Source of the DNA: Pseudomonas nabeulensis | GTDB lineage: Bacteria; Pseudomonadota; Gammaproteobacteria; Pseudomonadales; Pseudomonadaceae | Assembly: GCF_004682045.1 (NCBI RefSeq) | Contig: NZ_QUZT01000020.1 | Location: forward strand, 1 to 64,000 | Direction: 5' to 3' | DNA: 64,000 nucleotides | Shown: one piece after another, positions 18,641 through 26,964 of the stretch | Layout: the number at the start of each line of letters is the position of its first letter | How positions within the stretch are numbered: position 1 is the stretch's first letter | Position numbers and translations under genes: made by a program | The notes under the pieces: model-generated | The model's database searches: none | What the model was told of the DNA's origin: nothing | What the model saw: the letters and a program-made list of their open reading frames with translations, nothing else

Positions 18641-19924
18641 TTACGCGTCTGGCGCAGCCTTGGCAGTCGGCTCACTGTTTTCGTAGATAAACAGTGGCTT
18701 GGACTTACCTTCAATAACGCTTTCGTCGATCACCACTTTACTCACCTCGGACTGCGAGGGGATTTCGTACATGGTGTCGAGCAATACGCCTTCGAGGATA
18801 GAACGCAGACCACGTGCACCGGTCTTGCGCTCCAACGCCCGCTTGGCCACGGCCTTGAGTGCGTCGGTACGGAACTCGAGGTCCACACCTTCCATCTCGA
18901 ACAGCTTGCCGTATTGCTTGGTCAATGCGTTTTTCGGCTCGGTGAGGATCTGAATCAGAGCCGCCTCATCCAACTCGTCCAATGTCGCGAGGACTGGCAG
19001 ACGACCCACGAATTCCGGGATCAGACCGAACTTGACCAAATCGTCAGGCTCGACTTCACGCAGGGACTCACCGACCTTCTTGCCTTCTTCCTTGCTGCGC
19101 ACTTCCGCACTGAAACCAATGCCGCCGCGCGTGGAACGCTGCTGGATAACCTTCTCCAGGCCGGAGAACGCACCGCCACAGATAAACAGGATGTTACGCG
19201 TATCAACCTGCAGGAATTCCTGCTGCGGATGCTTGCGACCCCCTTGTGGCGGCACGGAAGCAACCGTACCTTCGATCAGTTTCAACAGGGCTTGCTGCAC
19301 GCCTTCACCGGAAACGTCCCGGGTGATCGACGGGTTGTCGGACTTGCGCGAAATCTTGTCGATTTCGTCGATGTAGACGATACCCATCTGGGCCTTCTCT
19401 ACGTCGTAGTCGCACTTCTGCAGCAGTTTCTGAATGATGTTCTCGACGTCTTCGCCCACATAACCCGCCTCGGTGAGGGTGGTGGCGTCGGCGATGGTGA
19501 ACGGAACGTTCAGCAGGCGAGCGAGGGTTTCTGCAAGCAAGGTTTTACCCGAGCCTGTAGGACCGATCAGCAAGATGTTGCTCTTGCCGAGTTCAACTTC
19601 GTCACCTTTCTTGTCACGCTGGTTCAGACGCTTGTAGTGGTTGTACACCGCTACGGCCAGAACCTTCTTTGCACGCTCTTGACCGATGACGTACTGGTCA
19701 AGGATGCCGCTGATTTCTTTAGGCGAAGGCAATTTATGCGCGCTGCTCTCGGCCTGGGCTTCCTGCACCTCCTCACGGATGATGTCATTGCACAGGTCGA
19801 CGCACTCGTCGCAGATAAAGACCGAGGGGCCGGCAATCAATTTGCGCACTTCATGCTGGCTTTTGCCACAGAAGGAGCAATAGAGCAGCTTGCCGTTGTC
19901 CTCGCCGTTGCGGGTGTCAGTCAT
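18641..19924 (-). CDS. clpX: ATP-dependent unfoldase ClpX
   Basis: ClpX is the AAA+ unfoldase that feeds substrates to ClpP. The 427-residue protein has the N-terminal zinc-binding C4 domain (YCSFCGKS and [10 protein letters not shown]), Walker [13 protein letters not shown], Walker [10 protein letters not shown] and the sensor/RKH-type pore region. I chose the ATG at 19924 ([11 protein letters not shown]) by family. It lies 112 nt downstream of clpP. The gap holds a GCGGGCTT/AAGCCCGC hairpin (19973-19992) without a strong U-tract, possibly an attenuator that sets the ClpX:ClpP ratio. Confidence 0.97.
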   Translation of the reverse strand: MTDTRNGEDNGKLLYCSFCGKSQHEVRKLIAGPSVFICDECVDLCNDIIREEVQEAQAESSAHKLPSPKEISGILDQYVIGQERAKKVLAVAVYNHYKRLNQRDKKGDEVELGKSNILLIGPTGSGKTLLAETLARLLNVPFTIADATTLTEAGYVGEDVENIIQKLLQKCDYDVEKAQMGIVYIDEIDKISRKSDNPSITRDVSGEGVQQALLKLIEGTVASVPPQGGRKHPQQEFLQVDTRNILFICGGAFSGLEKVIQQRSTRGGIGFSAEVRSKEEGKKVGESLREVEPDDLVKFGLIPEFVGRLPVLATLDELDEAALIQILTEPKNALTKQYGKLFEMEGVDLEFRTDALKAVAKRALERKTGARGLRSILEGVLLDTMYEIPSQSEVSKVVIDESVIEGKSKPLFIYENSEPTAKAAPDA

Positions 19925-20036
19925 TCGTTCGATCCAAATCCGATAGGCTTGCAACACAAGATGAAGGCTTATGCGGGCTTTTTCAAGCCCGCAAGTGGTC
20001 GGACACGCCGACCCGCCCTATTTTGAGCGGCTTATA

Positions 20037-20672
20037 TTAAGCGGGGCGACGGTCGATCACTTTATCGATCAGACCATATGCCTGTGCGGCTTCGGCGCTC
20101 ATGAAGTTGTCGCGGTTGGTATCGCGCTCGATTTCTTCCAGGGTACGCCCGCTGTGCTTGGCCATCAGCGAGTTGAGGCGCTCACGGATAAACAGGATTT
20201 CCTTGGCGTGGATTTCGATGTCCGACGCCTGGCCCTGGAAGCCGCCCAGTGGCTGGTGAATCATTACGCGGGAGTTCGGCAGGCAGAAACGCTTGCCCTC
20301 GGCACCGGCGGTCAGCAGGAATGCACCCATGCTGCAGGCTTGGCCAATGCAAGTAGTCGATACGTTCGGCTTGATGAACTGCATGGTGTCGTAGATCGAC
20401 ATGCCCGCCGTCACCGAACCGCCTGGGGAGTTGATGTAGAGATGGATGTCCTTGTCCGGGTTTTCCGCTTCAAGGAACAGCAGTTGCGCACAGATCAGGT
20501 TGGCCATGTAGTCCTCTACAGGGCCCACCAGAAAGATCACTCGCTCCTTGAGCAGGCGCGAGTAGATGTCGTAGGCGCGTTCGCCACGAGCGGACTGCTC
20601 GACAACCATCGGGACCAAGCCGCCAGCGGCCTGGATATCAGAGTTCTGCTGAATATAGGAATTACGGAACAT
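20037..20672 (-). CDS. clpP: ATP-dependent Clp protease proteolytic subunit
   Basis: ClpP forms the double-heptamer serine peptidase chamber. The 211-residue protein shows the catalytic Ser in [11 protein letters not shown], the catalytic His in [10 protein letters not shown] and the oligomerisation segment [17 protein letters not shown]. It follows tig by about 90 nt on the same strand. ATG at 20672 begins the family-typical [20 protein letters not shown]. Confidence 0.97.
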   Translation of the reverse strand: MFRNSYIQQNSDIQAAGGLVPMVVEQSARGERAYDIYSRLLKERVIFLVGPVEDYMANLICAQLLFLEAENPDKDIHLYINSPGGSVTAGMSIYDTMQFIKPNVSTTCIGQACSMGAFLLTAGAEGKRFCLPNSRVMIHQPLGGFQGQASDIEIHAKEILFIRERLNSLMAKHSGRTLEEIERDTNRDNFMSAEAAQAYGLIDKVIDRRPA

Positions 20673-20711
20673 GCTCTGCAGTTACTCCCAAATAGTCTTG
20701 TCTTGAAAACG

Positions 20712-20738
20712 CATAAGCCAGCGCGAGGCTGGCTTATG
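20712..20738 (-). terminator. hairpin between tig and clpP
   Basis: An 11-bp perfect stem CATAAGCCAGC/GCTGGCTTATG with a 5-nt loop. On the minus strand only CGTTTTC follows, so it may act as a weak terminator or an attenuator for tig-to-clpP readthrough. Confidence 0.6.
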
Positions 20739-20763
20739 GTTGTATTTCCAACGAGTTGGACAA

Positions 20764-22074
20764 TCAGTCGGCTTGTGCTGCTTCCGCCGGCTTGACTGCT
20801 TCTTCGTAAGAGACCGCTTTATCGGTCACCTTAGCCTTCTGCAGAACAGTATCCACAACTTGTTCTTCCAGCACAACCGAACGCACTTCGTTCAGTTGCT
20901 GGTCGTTCTTGTAGTACCAAGCCACGACTTGCTCAGGCTCCTGGTAGGCCGAAGCCATTTCCTGGATCATTTCGCGTACACGGTCTTCGTCAGGCTTGAG
21001 GTCGAACTGCTTGACCACTTCGGCCACGATCAGGCCCAGCACGACGCGGCGCTTGGCTTGCTCTTCGAACAGCTCGGCCGGCAGTTGGTCAGGTTTGATG
21101 TTGCCACCAAACTGCTGAACCGCTTGAACGCGCAGGCGATCCACTTCGTTGGACAGCAGGGCCTTAGGCACTTCGATCGGGTTGGCAGCCAGCAGGCCGT
21201 CCATCACCTGGTTCTTGACCTTGGACTTGATGGCCTGGCGCAGCTCGCGCTCCATGTTCTTGCGAACTTCGGTGCGGAAGCCTTCGATGCCGGTTTCCTT
21301 GATACCGAATTGAGCGAAGAACTCTTCGTTCAGCTCTGGCAGTTTAGGCTCGGAAACGCTGTTGACGGTCACGGTGAACTCGGCGGCTTTGCCAGCCAGG
21401 TCCAGGTTCTGGTAGTCAGCAGGGAAAGTCAGGTTCAGAACGCGCTCTTCGCCGGCTTTGGCGCCAACCAGACCGTCTTCGAAACCCGGGATCATGCGGT
21501 TGGAACCCAGTACCAGCTGAGTGCCCTTGGCGGAGCCGCCAGCGAAGACTTCGCCGTCAACCTTGCCAACGAAATCGATGTTCAGCTGGTCTTCGTTCTG
21601 GGCAGCACGATCAACCGCTTCAAAACGGGTGTTCTGCTTGCGCAGGATTTCCAGCATGTTGTCCAGATCCGAATCAGCCACTTCAGCGCTCAGGCGCTCT
21701 ACGGCGATGGAATCGAAACCGGCAACGGTAAACTCTGGGAATACTTCGAAGGTAGCAACGTATTCCAGGTCCTTGCCCGCTTCCAGGGACTTAGGCTCGA
21801 TCGACGGCGAACCTGCTGGATTCAGCTTGTGCTCAACAACCGCTTCGTAGAAAGAAGCCTGGATCACGTCACCTACAGCTTCCTGGCGCGCATCAGCACC
21901 AAAACGGCGCTTGATTTCGCTCATTGGCACTTTGCCTGGACGGAAACCAGCGATCTTGGCTTTCTGGGCAGTCTGCTGCAGACGCTTGTTGACCGCAGTC
22001 TCGATACGCTCAGCCGGCACGGTGATGCTCAGGCGGCGTTCGATAGCAGTAGTATTTTCAACAGAAACTTGCAT
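20764..22074 (-). CDS. tig: trigger factor
   Basis: Trigger factor is the ribosome-associated chaperone and prolyl isomerase that meets nascent chains. The 436-residue protein has the ribosome-binding loop in the N-terminal domain ([20 protein letters not shown] contains the GFRxGKxP signature), a central FKBP-like PPIase domain (about residues 160-245) and the helical C-terminal domain. I set the start at 22074 by the typical [15 protein letters not shown]. It opens the tig-clpP-clpX run. The 360 bp upstream, to the tRNA cluster, hold its promoter region and a tRNA terminator and no other gene I can support. Confidence 0.97.
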   Translation of the reverse strand: MQVSVENTTAIERRLSITVPAERIETAVNKRLQQTAQKAKIAGFRPGKVPMSEIKRRFGADARQEAVGDVIQASFYEAVVEHKLNPAGSPSIEPKSLEAGKDLEYVATFEVFPEFTVAGFDSIAVERLSAEVADSDLDNMLEILRKQNTRFEAVDRAAQNEDQLNIDFVGKVDGEVFAGGSAKGTQLVLGSNRMIPGFEDGLVGAKAGEERVLNLTFPADYQNLDLAGKAAEFTVTVNSVSEPKLPELNEEFFAQFGIKETGIEGFRTEVRKNMERELRQAIKSKVKNQVMDGLLAANPIEVPKALLSNEVDRLRVQAVQQFGGNIKPDQLPAELFEEQAKRRVVLGLIVAEVVKQFDLKPDEDRVREMIQEMASAYQEPEQVVAWYYKNDQQLNEVRSVVLEEQVVDTVLQKAKVTDKAVSYEEAVKPAEAAQAD

Positions 22075-22394
22075 GGATATTCCTCGTTGCACAGACGTTA
22101 GCCGGCCATTTCCGACCCCAATCAAGGGCATGCATTCTAGTGGGTCAAACTCAAGAAGTCACCCTACTGCAAATACGCCCGAAAACAGCCGGCAATTTAT
22201 CGGTACGAAGGCATTGCTTAGCCTCGCCCCGGTGACAAATTCATCCGATCACGCCAGGGCTCTGCGCCGCCCTTCTATATATAGAAGAGGTCGTCATCCA
22301 TCTCCCTGACGGCCCACCCCCGCAAACAGGGCAAGCAGGCAGCACAGCATCATCGAGACACACAAATACGATGAAACGAACCGCCAAAACCAAA

Positions 22395-22426
22395 AAAGGC
22401 GCCAGACTGTTAAATCTGGCGCCTTT
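22395..22426 (-). terminator. terminator of the tRNA cluster
   Basis: The stem AAAGGCGCCAGA/TCTGGCGCCTTT with an 8-nt loop is followed on the minus strand by further T residues. It lies just after the last tRNA-His. Confidence 0.88.
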
Positions 22427-22433
22427 CGAAATA

Positions 22434-22509
22434 TGGGGTGGACGAAGGGGATCGAACCCTCGACAACGGGAGTCACAATCCCGTGCTCTACCAACTGAGC
22501 TACGCCCAC
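22434..22509 (-). tRNA. tRNA-His(GUG), copy 2
   Basis: On the minus strand it reads GTGGGCG at the acceptor, AGCTCAGTTGGTAGAGC in the D-arm, the anticodon stem/loop with GTG, GGTTCGATCC in the T-arm and an encoded CCA. The base before the acceptor is G at 22510, as required for the extra G-1 of tRNA-His. The sequence is identical to the second copy at 22731-22806. Confidence 0.97.
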
Positions 22510-22588
22510 CATATTGCATTAACAAAGAACTCAAACATCTTCTTTGTTGAACCTCACCTTACCTGACGGCAGGGCGACGCCTTGAAAT

Positions 22589-22673
22589 TGGTGCGGATGA
22601 AGAGACTCGAACTCTTACGCCTCGCGGCGCTGGAACCTAAATCCAGTGTGTCTACCAATTCCACCACATCCGC
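22589..22673 (-). tRNA. tRNA-Leu(UAG)
   Basis: This is an 85-nt class II tRNA. It has the acceptor GCGGATG, D-arm TGGTGGAATTGGTAGACAC, anticodon loop containing TAG, a long variable arm, T-arm GAGTTCGAGTCTC and an encoded CCA. Confidence 0.97.
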
Positions 22674-22691
22674 GCTTGAAGCTCTTAAAGC

Positions 22692-22722
22692 AAGGGCGCC
22701 AGACGTTTAATCTGGCGCCCTT
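22692..22722 (-). terminator. terminator-like hairpin between tRNA-His and tRNA-Leu
   Basis: The stem AAGGGCGCCAGA/TCTGGCGCCCTT is nearly the same as the hairpin after the other tRNA-His. It sits inside the cluster, so it must be read through or else tRNA-Leu and the second tRNA-His have a separate promoter. Confidence 0.75.
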
Positions 22723-22730
22723 TCAAAATA

Positions 22731-22806
22731 TGGGGTGGACGAAGGGGATCGAACCCTCGACAACGGGAGTCACAATCCCGTGCTCTACCAACTGAGCTAC
22801 GCCCAC
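22731..22806 (-). tRNA. tRNA-His(GUG), copy 1
   Basis: This is an identical copy of the tRNA-His at 22434-22509, with the same downstream hairpin, and has an encoded CCA and the G-1 base upstream. Confidence 0.97.
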
Positions 22807-22839
22807 CATATAGCGCTACTTGTGCCAAAGCTGCCTAAA

Positions 22840-22916
22840 TGGCGCACCCGGCAGGACTCGAACCTGCGACCATCCGCTTAGAAGGCGGATGCTCTATCCA
22901 GCTGAGCTACGGGCGC
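22840..22916 (-). tRNA. tRNA-Arg(UCU)
   Basis: Acceptor GCGCCCG, D-arm AGCTCAGCTGGATAGAGC, anticodon TCT in CCTTCTAAG, T-arm CAGGTTCGAGTCCTG and an encoded CCA. It is the first gene of the minus-strand tRNA cluster; its promoter lies in the 280-bp gap shared with the divergent folD. Confidence 0.97.
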
Positions 22917-23195
22917 CTTATTAATCTGTACTCTATTAGGATTACAAACTAAGTGCTTCCAGCCTTGCAGAACAACCATCTATTCTGCTCGACCTTCTTA
23001 ACCAGTGCTAGGCTGTGCCCGACAAGTGCGACGAATAGTATAGAGGGCCTCGAAACCCGTCAAATCTTTTTTGAAAAAAATTCATTTTATTTAAGGGGTT
23101 AGGGCAATTTGCAGACCAAGCGCCTTTGCCCTCACGCCATGGCATGCGAGAATGCGCGCACTTTTCTTCCCCCTCTCGATGGTTAATCACGCGTA

Positions 23196-24050
23196 ATGAC
23201 TGCACAACTTATCGACGGCAAAGCAATCGCCGCCAGCCTGCGCCAGCAGATCGCCAAACGAGTCACCGAGCGCAGCCAGCAGGGCCTGCGCACGCCTGGC
23301 CTCGCGGTGATCCTGGTCGGCAGCGATCCTGCCTCTCAGGTTTATGTCTCGCACAAGCGTAAAGACTGTGAAGAGGTCGGCTTTATCTCCAAGGCTTACG
23401 ACCTGCCTGCGCAGACCACTCAACAGGCGCTTGCCGACCTGATCGACGACCTCAACGACGATCCGGCCATCGACGGCATCCTGCTGCAACTGCCGCTGCC
23501 CGAGCACCTGGACGCGTCCAAGTTGCTGGAGCGCATCCGTCCGGACAAAGACGTCGACGGTTTCCACCCTTATAACGTCGGTCGCCTGGCCCAGCGTATC
23601 CCGCTGCTGCGTCCGTGCACGCCAAAAGGCATCATGACCTTGCTGGAAAGCACCGGTGTCGACCTGTACGGCCTCGATGCCGTGGTTGTCGGCGCTTCCA
23701 ACATCGTTGGTCGCCCGATGGCCATGGAACTACTGCTGGCCGGCTGCACCGTGACCGTCACCCACCGTTTTACCAAGGACCTCGCCGGCCATGTGGGCCG
23801 TGCCGACCTGGTAGTCGTTGCCGCCGGTAAGCCGGGACTGGTCAAAGGTGAGTGGATCAAGGAAGGCGCGATCGTCATCGACGTGGGCATCAACCGTCAG
23901 GAAGACGGCAAGCTGGTGGGCGACGTGGTATACGAAACCGCCCTGCCCCGCGCTGGGTGGATCACCCCCGTACCGGGTGGCGTTGGCCCTATGACCCGTG
24001 CCTGCCTGCTGGAGAACACGTTGTACGCCGCAGAAACCCTGCACGACTAA
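23196..24050 (+). CDS. folD: methylenetetrahydrofolate dehydrogenase/cyclohydrolase FolD
   Basis: FolD is the bifunctional cytosolic enzyme that interconverts 5,10-methylene-, methenyl- and 10-formyl-tetrahydrofolate using NADP. The 284-residue protein carries the catalytic Lys in [13 protein letters not shown], the [13 protein letters not shown] signature, the NADP-binding [17 protein letters not shown] and the C-terminal [19 protein letters not shown]. The ATG at 23196 gives the usual [17 protein letters not shown] strong terminator follows. The location next to the tRNA-Arg/His/Leu/His cluster is conserved in Pseudomonas. Confidence 0.97.
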   Translation: MTAQLIDGKAIAASLRQQIAKRVTERSQQGLRTPGLAVILVGSDPASQVYVSHKRKDCEEVGFISKAYDLPAQTTQQALADLIDDLNDDPAIDGILLQLPLPEHLDASKLLERIRPDKDVDGFHPYNVGRLAQRIPLLRPCTPKGIMTLLESTGVDLYGLDAVVVGASNIVGRPMAMELLLAGCTVTVTHRFTKDLAGHVGRADLVVVAAGKPGLVKGEWIKEGAIVIDVGINRQEDGKLVGDVVYETALPRAGWITPVPGGVGPMTRACLLENTLYAAETLHD

Positions 24051-24065
24051 TAACCAGCCGTGCTG

Positions 24066-24095
24066 AAAAAGCCCTGCCTTATCGCAGGGCTTTTT
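24066..24095 (+). terminator. folD terminator
   Basis: AAAAAGCCCTGC/GCAGGGCTTTTT stem with a short loop and a T-run. Confidence 0.92.
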
Positions 24096-24257
24096 ATTGC
24101 GCGTCATAAATCGATTTTTTCCTTGGTTTTTAAGCACTTTCGTCTGGTTCTAGAAGAACATTCGACAGTTTCTGATCCATACTCCTAAAATGTAACGGCA
24201 TTTATCAAAAACCCGTTCCCGAACGGTATTTCCTTACTTTTTAGCGAGTTCATCCGC

Positions 24258-25181
24258 GTGAAAATTCGTCTCTCCCTCGTCAGCCTATTTTTTGCATTTA
24301 CAGGCACCTTCGCGCACGCCGCCGAGACCACCCAGGCCCCGCGTGACACCTCCAAGCTGCAAATCGCTTCCGGCAGCGCCATGTTGGTGGACCTGCAGAC
24401 CAACAAGGTCATCTATTCCAGCAACCCCGACGTGGTGGTGCCCATTGCCTCGGTGAGCAAATTGATGACGGGCCTGGTGGTACTCGAAGCCAAGCAGAAC
24501 ATGGATGAATACATCGATATCAATATCAAGGACACGCCGGAGATGAAAGGCGTGTTCTCCCGCGTGAAAATCGGCAGCGAAATGCCGCGCAAAGAGATGC
24601 TGCTGATCGCCCTGATGTCCTCGGAAAACCGTGCCGCCGCCAGCCTGGCCCACCACTACCCAGGCGGTTACCCGGCGTTTATCGCGGCGATGAACGCCAA
24701 GGCCAAGGCGCTGGGCATGACCAGCACCCACTACGTCGAGCCTACCGGCCTGTCGATCCACAACGTGTCCACCGCCCGCGACCTGAGCAAGCTGCTGGCC
24801 GCCGCGCGTCATTACCCGATGCTCAGCCAGTTAAGCACCACCAAGGAAAAGACCGTTTCGTTCCGCAAGCCCAATTACACGCTGGGCTTCTCCAACACCG
24901 ACCACCTGATCAACCGCGCCAACTGGGATATCAAGCTGACCAAGACGGGCTTTACCAATCAGGCCGGGCATTGCCTGGTTCTGGTGACCAGCATGGGGAA
25001 TCGCCCGGTGTCGTTGGTGATTTTGGATGCGTTTGGCAAGTTCACGCATTTTGCGGATGCGGGGCGGATTCGTAATTGGGTTGAGACCGGCAAGAGCGGC
25101 TCGGTGCCGGATGTGGCGTTGCGCTACAAGGCCGATAAAAACCTGAAAAATCGCCCGAATGCGGCAGAAGTGCGCCGCTAA
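24258..25181 (+). CDS. pbpG: D-alanyl-D-alanine endopeptidase (PBP7-type)
   Basis: This is a low-molecular-weight penicillin-binding protein of the S11 family that cleaves D-Ala-mDAP cross-links in peptidoglycan. The 307-residue protein has a signal peptide ending in FAHAAET, the SxxK active site in [11 protein letters not shown], the SxN motif in SSENRAA and the KTG motif in [11 protein letters not shown]. The start is GTG at 24258. It is monocistronic, with a REP doublet downstream. Confidence 0.94.
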   Translation: MKIRLSLVSLFFAFTGTFAHAAETTQAPRDTSKLQIASGSAMLVDLQTNKVIYSSNPDVVVPIASVSKLMTGLVVLEAKQNMDEYIDINIKDTPEMKGVFSRVKIGSEMPRKEMLLIALMSSENRAAASLAHHYPGGYPAFIAAMNAKAKALGMTSTHYVEPTGLSIHNVSTARDLSKLLAAARHYPMLSQLSTTKEKTVSFRKPNYTLGFSNTDHLINRANWDIKLTKTGFTNQAGHCLVLVTSMGNRPVSLVILDAFGKFTHFADAGRIRNWVETGKSGSVPDVALRYKADKNLKNRPNAAEVRR

Positions 25182-25214
25182 GCCACACCCCAACTTCAAT
25201 CTGGAATGCTGAAA

Positions 25215-25303
25215 TGTGGGAGGGGGCTTGCCCCCGATGACAGTGGGTCAGTTGATACATATATGACTGAAACACCGCCATCGGGGGCAAGCCCCCTCCC
25301 ACA
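25215..25303. repeat. REP doublet (REPIN), main family
   Basis: Standard inward arrangement: the arm TGTGGGAGGGGGCTTGCC on the left and its complement on the right. It lies between the convergent pbpG and C39-like genes. Confidence 0.92.
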
Positions 25304-25322
25304 CTGACCTCGACATGATGGT

Positions 25323-25985
25323 TTATTTGCGTTCGGCCAACACCTTGAGCGCCTGCGCCGCCGCCCGCTCCTGCCCGGCCTGGGCCGTCGCGTTCGCGGC
25401 ATCTCGCCAACGCTGTGCGTCCACATTCGCCGGCAACTGGCCCGGGCGTTGAGTGAGGATTGCCCAGCTCCCGGCGCTTTTCCATTTCGATTCAAAATCG
25501 CTGAAGCTCATCAACAAACGTCGGTTCATGCCCGAACGCAGCAACACCGTGCTTTTTTGTTGATTGAACCCCACCACAACCACGTAGCTGGCATCGGACC
25601 ATAGCCCGCCGCCAATCCGCGCCATCACCGGATACCCCGCCGCTACCTGCGCCAGTACCGCCGTCAATTTGGCCTCCACTGGGTACACCATCAGCCCGTA
25701 CTCACGCGCCAGCATTTGCATATTGCGCTCAAGGTCCGCTTCGCCACCCGGCAAATGCAAAGGTTTATCCAGCAAGCCCGGTGTCATGACAATGCCTTGT
25801 TGCGACAGCATGCTGGCTAAAGCTGTAGGACCGCTCTGATAAGCCTCGCTGCGAAACGTCGGTACGCCATTGAGTTCAACGCGCTCCGGCAGGCCCGCCA
25901 GTTTCGATGGGGTGGCAGAACAGGCCACGAGCCCCAGGGCACAGGCCAGCAACACGGATGTTTTAAGGTTCGACCGTAACCGCAA
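25323..25985 (-). CDS. peptidase C39-like lipoprotein with catalytic residues replaced
   Basis: This is a 220-residue predicted lipoprotein (lipobox with Cys at about residue 22) followed by a C39-like papain-fold domain and a C-terminal helical Ala-rich tail. The family motif that normally reads Q-C-G-P-x-A-L is QSGPTAL here (Ser51 for Cys). The position normally holding the His before the YVVVVG strand holds Ser134. It is therefore probably a pseudopeptidase. The start appears to be TTG at 25985, with GAGAG upstream; no usable ATG exists before the signal peptide. It may belong to the PA2778-like group, but that is from memory. Confidence 0.75.
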   Translation of the reverse strand: MRLRSNLKTSVLLACALGLVACSATPSKLAGLPERVELNGVPTFRSEAYQSGPTALASMLSQQGIVMTPGLLDKPLHLPGGEADLERNMQMLAREYGLMVYPVEAKLTAVLAQVAAGYPVMARIGGGLWSDASYVVVVGFNQQKSTVLLRSGMNRRLLMSFSDFESKWKSAGSWAILTQRPGQLPANVDAQRWRDAANATAQAGQERAAAQALKVLAERK

Positions 25986-26196
25986 TTTTCTACTCTCTTG
26001 ATCAACTGCCGGTAAGGGCCCTGATAATAGGACGCTCTGCCACGCGGGTATAGCCCAAAGCCTGGGTTAAACACGCGACATAGAGCAAAGAAGTTGGACG
26101 GACACGACCATTGGTCAATAGCAAGCAACCGCCAGGTAGCTAGACTGTCCATTGAGAAGACTGTGTGTGCCCCCTGCGGGGCGAAAGGAGGCCCAA

Positions 26197-26352
26197 ATGA
26201 GCCTTGCTACAACGATTTTCCTGTTGATCTGCGGTTGGCTGGCGGTAGCCGGCGCCATGTTGTGGGGGGTGTTGCGCATCACGCGCCGGCATCATCACCC
26301 CCACGTCGTCAAACCCGCCAAGCCTCACAAGGCGGCGGTGCACCACGCCTAG
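26197..26352 (+). CDS. 51-residue His-rich single-span membrane protein
   Basis: ATG at 26197 follows a strong AAAGGAGG site. The product begins MSLATTIFLLICGWLAVAGA, forming one membrane span, and ends in a basic cytoplasmic tail with ITRRHHHPHVV and KPHKAAVHHA, in all seven histidines in 25 residues. The His-rich tail could bind a metal, but there is no direct support. Its stop codon overlaps the stop of the convergent lipoprotein gene by 4 nt. Confidence 0.75.
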   Translation: MSLATTIFLLICGWLAVAGAMLWGVLRITRRHHHPHVVKPAKPHKAAVHHA

Positions 26353-26768
26353 CCAGGCATACAATTAAAGTCCTGGGTCGCCGCGACTTCCTTGCCGTGA
26401 CCATCCTTGAGGGATGCGCGCACGGTGGTGCCCAGGCTGGATTCCACCAGGGTGTAATGCTCACCCGCCTTGAAGTGCTTGTACTCGACCCGGCCCTGGC
26501 AGTCCTGCTGGTTGTCGTCGCCTGGCTCTTCTTCAAACAACGTCACGTCCAGGCGGTGATCGCCGGGTGTCACTTCAAAGAAACGTCCATCATCCACCCG
26601 TTTACCGTCGATACGCTCGGCCATCAAATCGTTGGGCGCCTCTTCTTTGAGACCAATCCACGCTTCGCTCGGGTCCGCCTTGGGGATAGGGCCGGCGCAC
26701 GCCGACAACAACAAAACAGCACCGAGGGCGGGAATCAACAACAAAGGTTTAAGCGGTTTAAGTGACAT
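26349..26768 (-). CDS. small lipoprotein of unknown function
   Basis: This is a 139-residue protein with a signal peptide and lipobox (LIPALGAVLLLSACAGP). The mature part contains the segment RFFEVTPGDHRLDVTLFEEE, which resembles PEGA-like or haemolysin-associated lipoproteins, and a C-terminal Cys pair (DCQG ... FNCMPG) that might form a disulfide. ATG at 26768 has GGAG upstream. It is convergent and overlapping with the His-rich protein gene. Function is unknown. Confidence 0.78.
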   Translation of the reverse strand: MSLKPLKPLLLIPALGAVLLLSACAGPIPKADPSEAWIGLKEEAPNDLMAERIDGKRVDDGRFFEVTPGDHRLDVTLFEEEPGDDNQQDCQGRVEYKHFKAGEHYTLVESSLGTTVRASLKDGHGKEVAATQDFNCMPG

Positions 26769-26964
26769 GGCGCAGGGCTCCAAAAAGACGATGTGTCCGA
26801 TGGCTTACAAGCTTGCGCGGCCAACCTGCCGAGAACAAATGAATGCATATGAAACGATCTTCAGCCCTAACCTAAATCTTCCTTCACCTGGCTGAAAGGT
26901 GCGTGTTAGGTGGGTCGGGCAAGACTGCCGGGGTTTGCAATCCTGCTCCCCTGGAGGTTCACGC

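Noticed and set aside
22294..22512. Minus-strand frame starting MVGVAQLVEH over tRNA-His
   Set aside because: It is a translation of a tRNA gene and its flank, a common annotation artefact.
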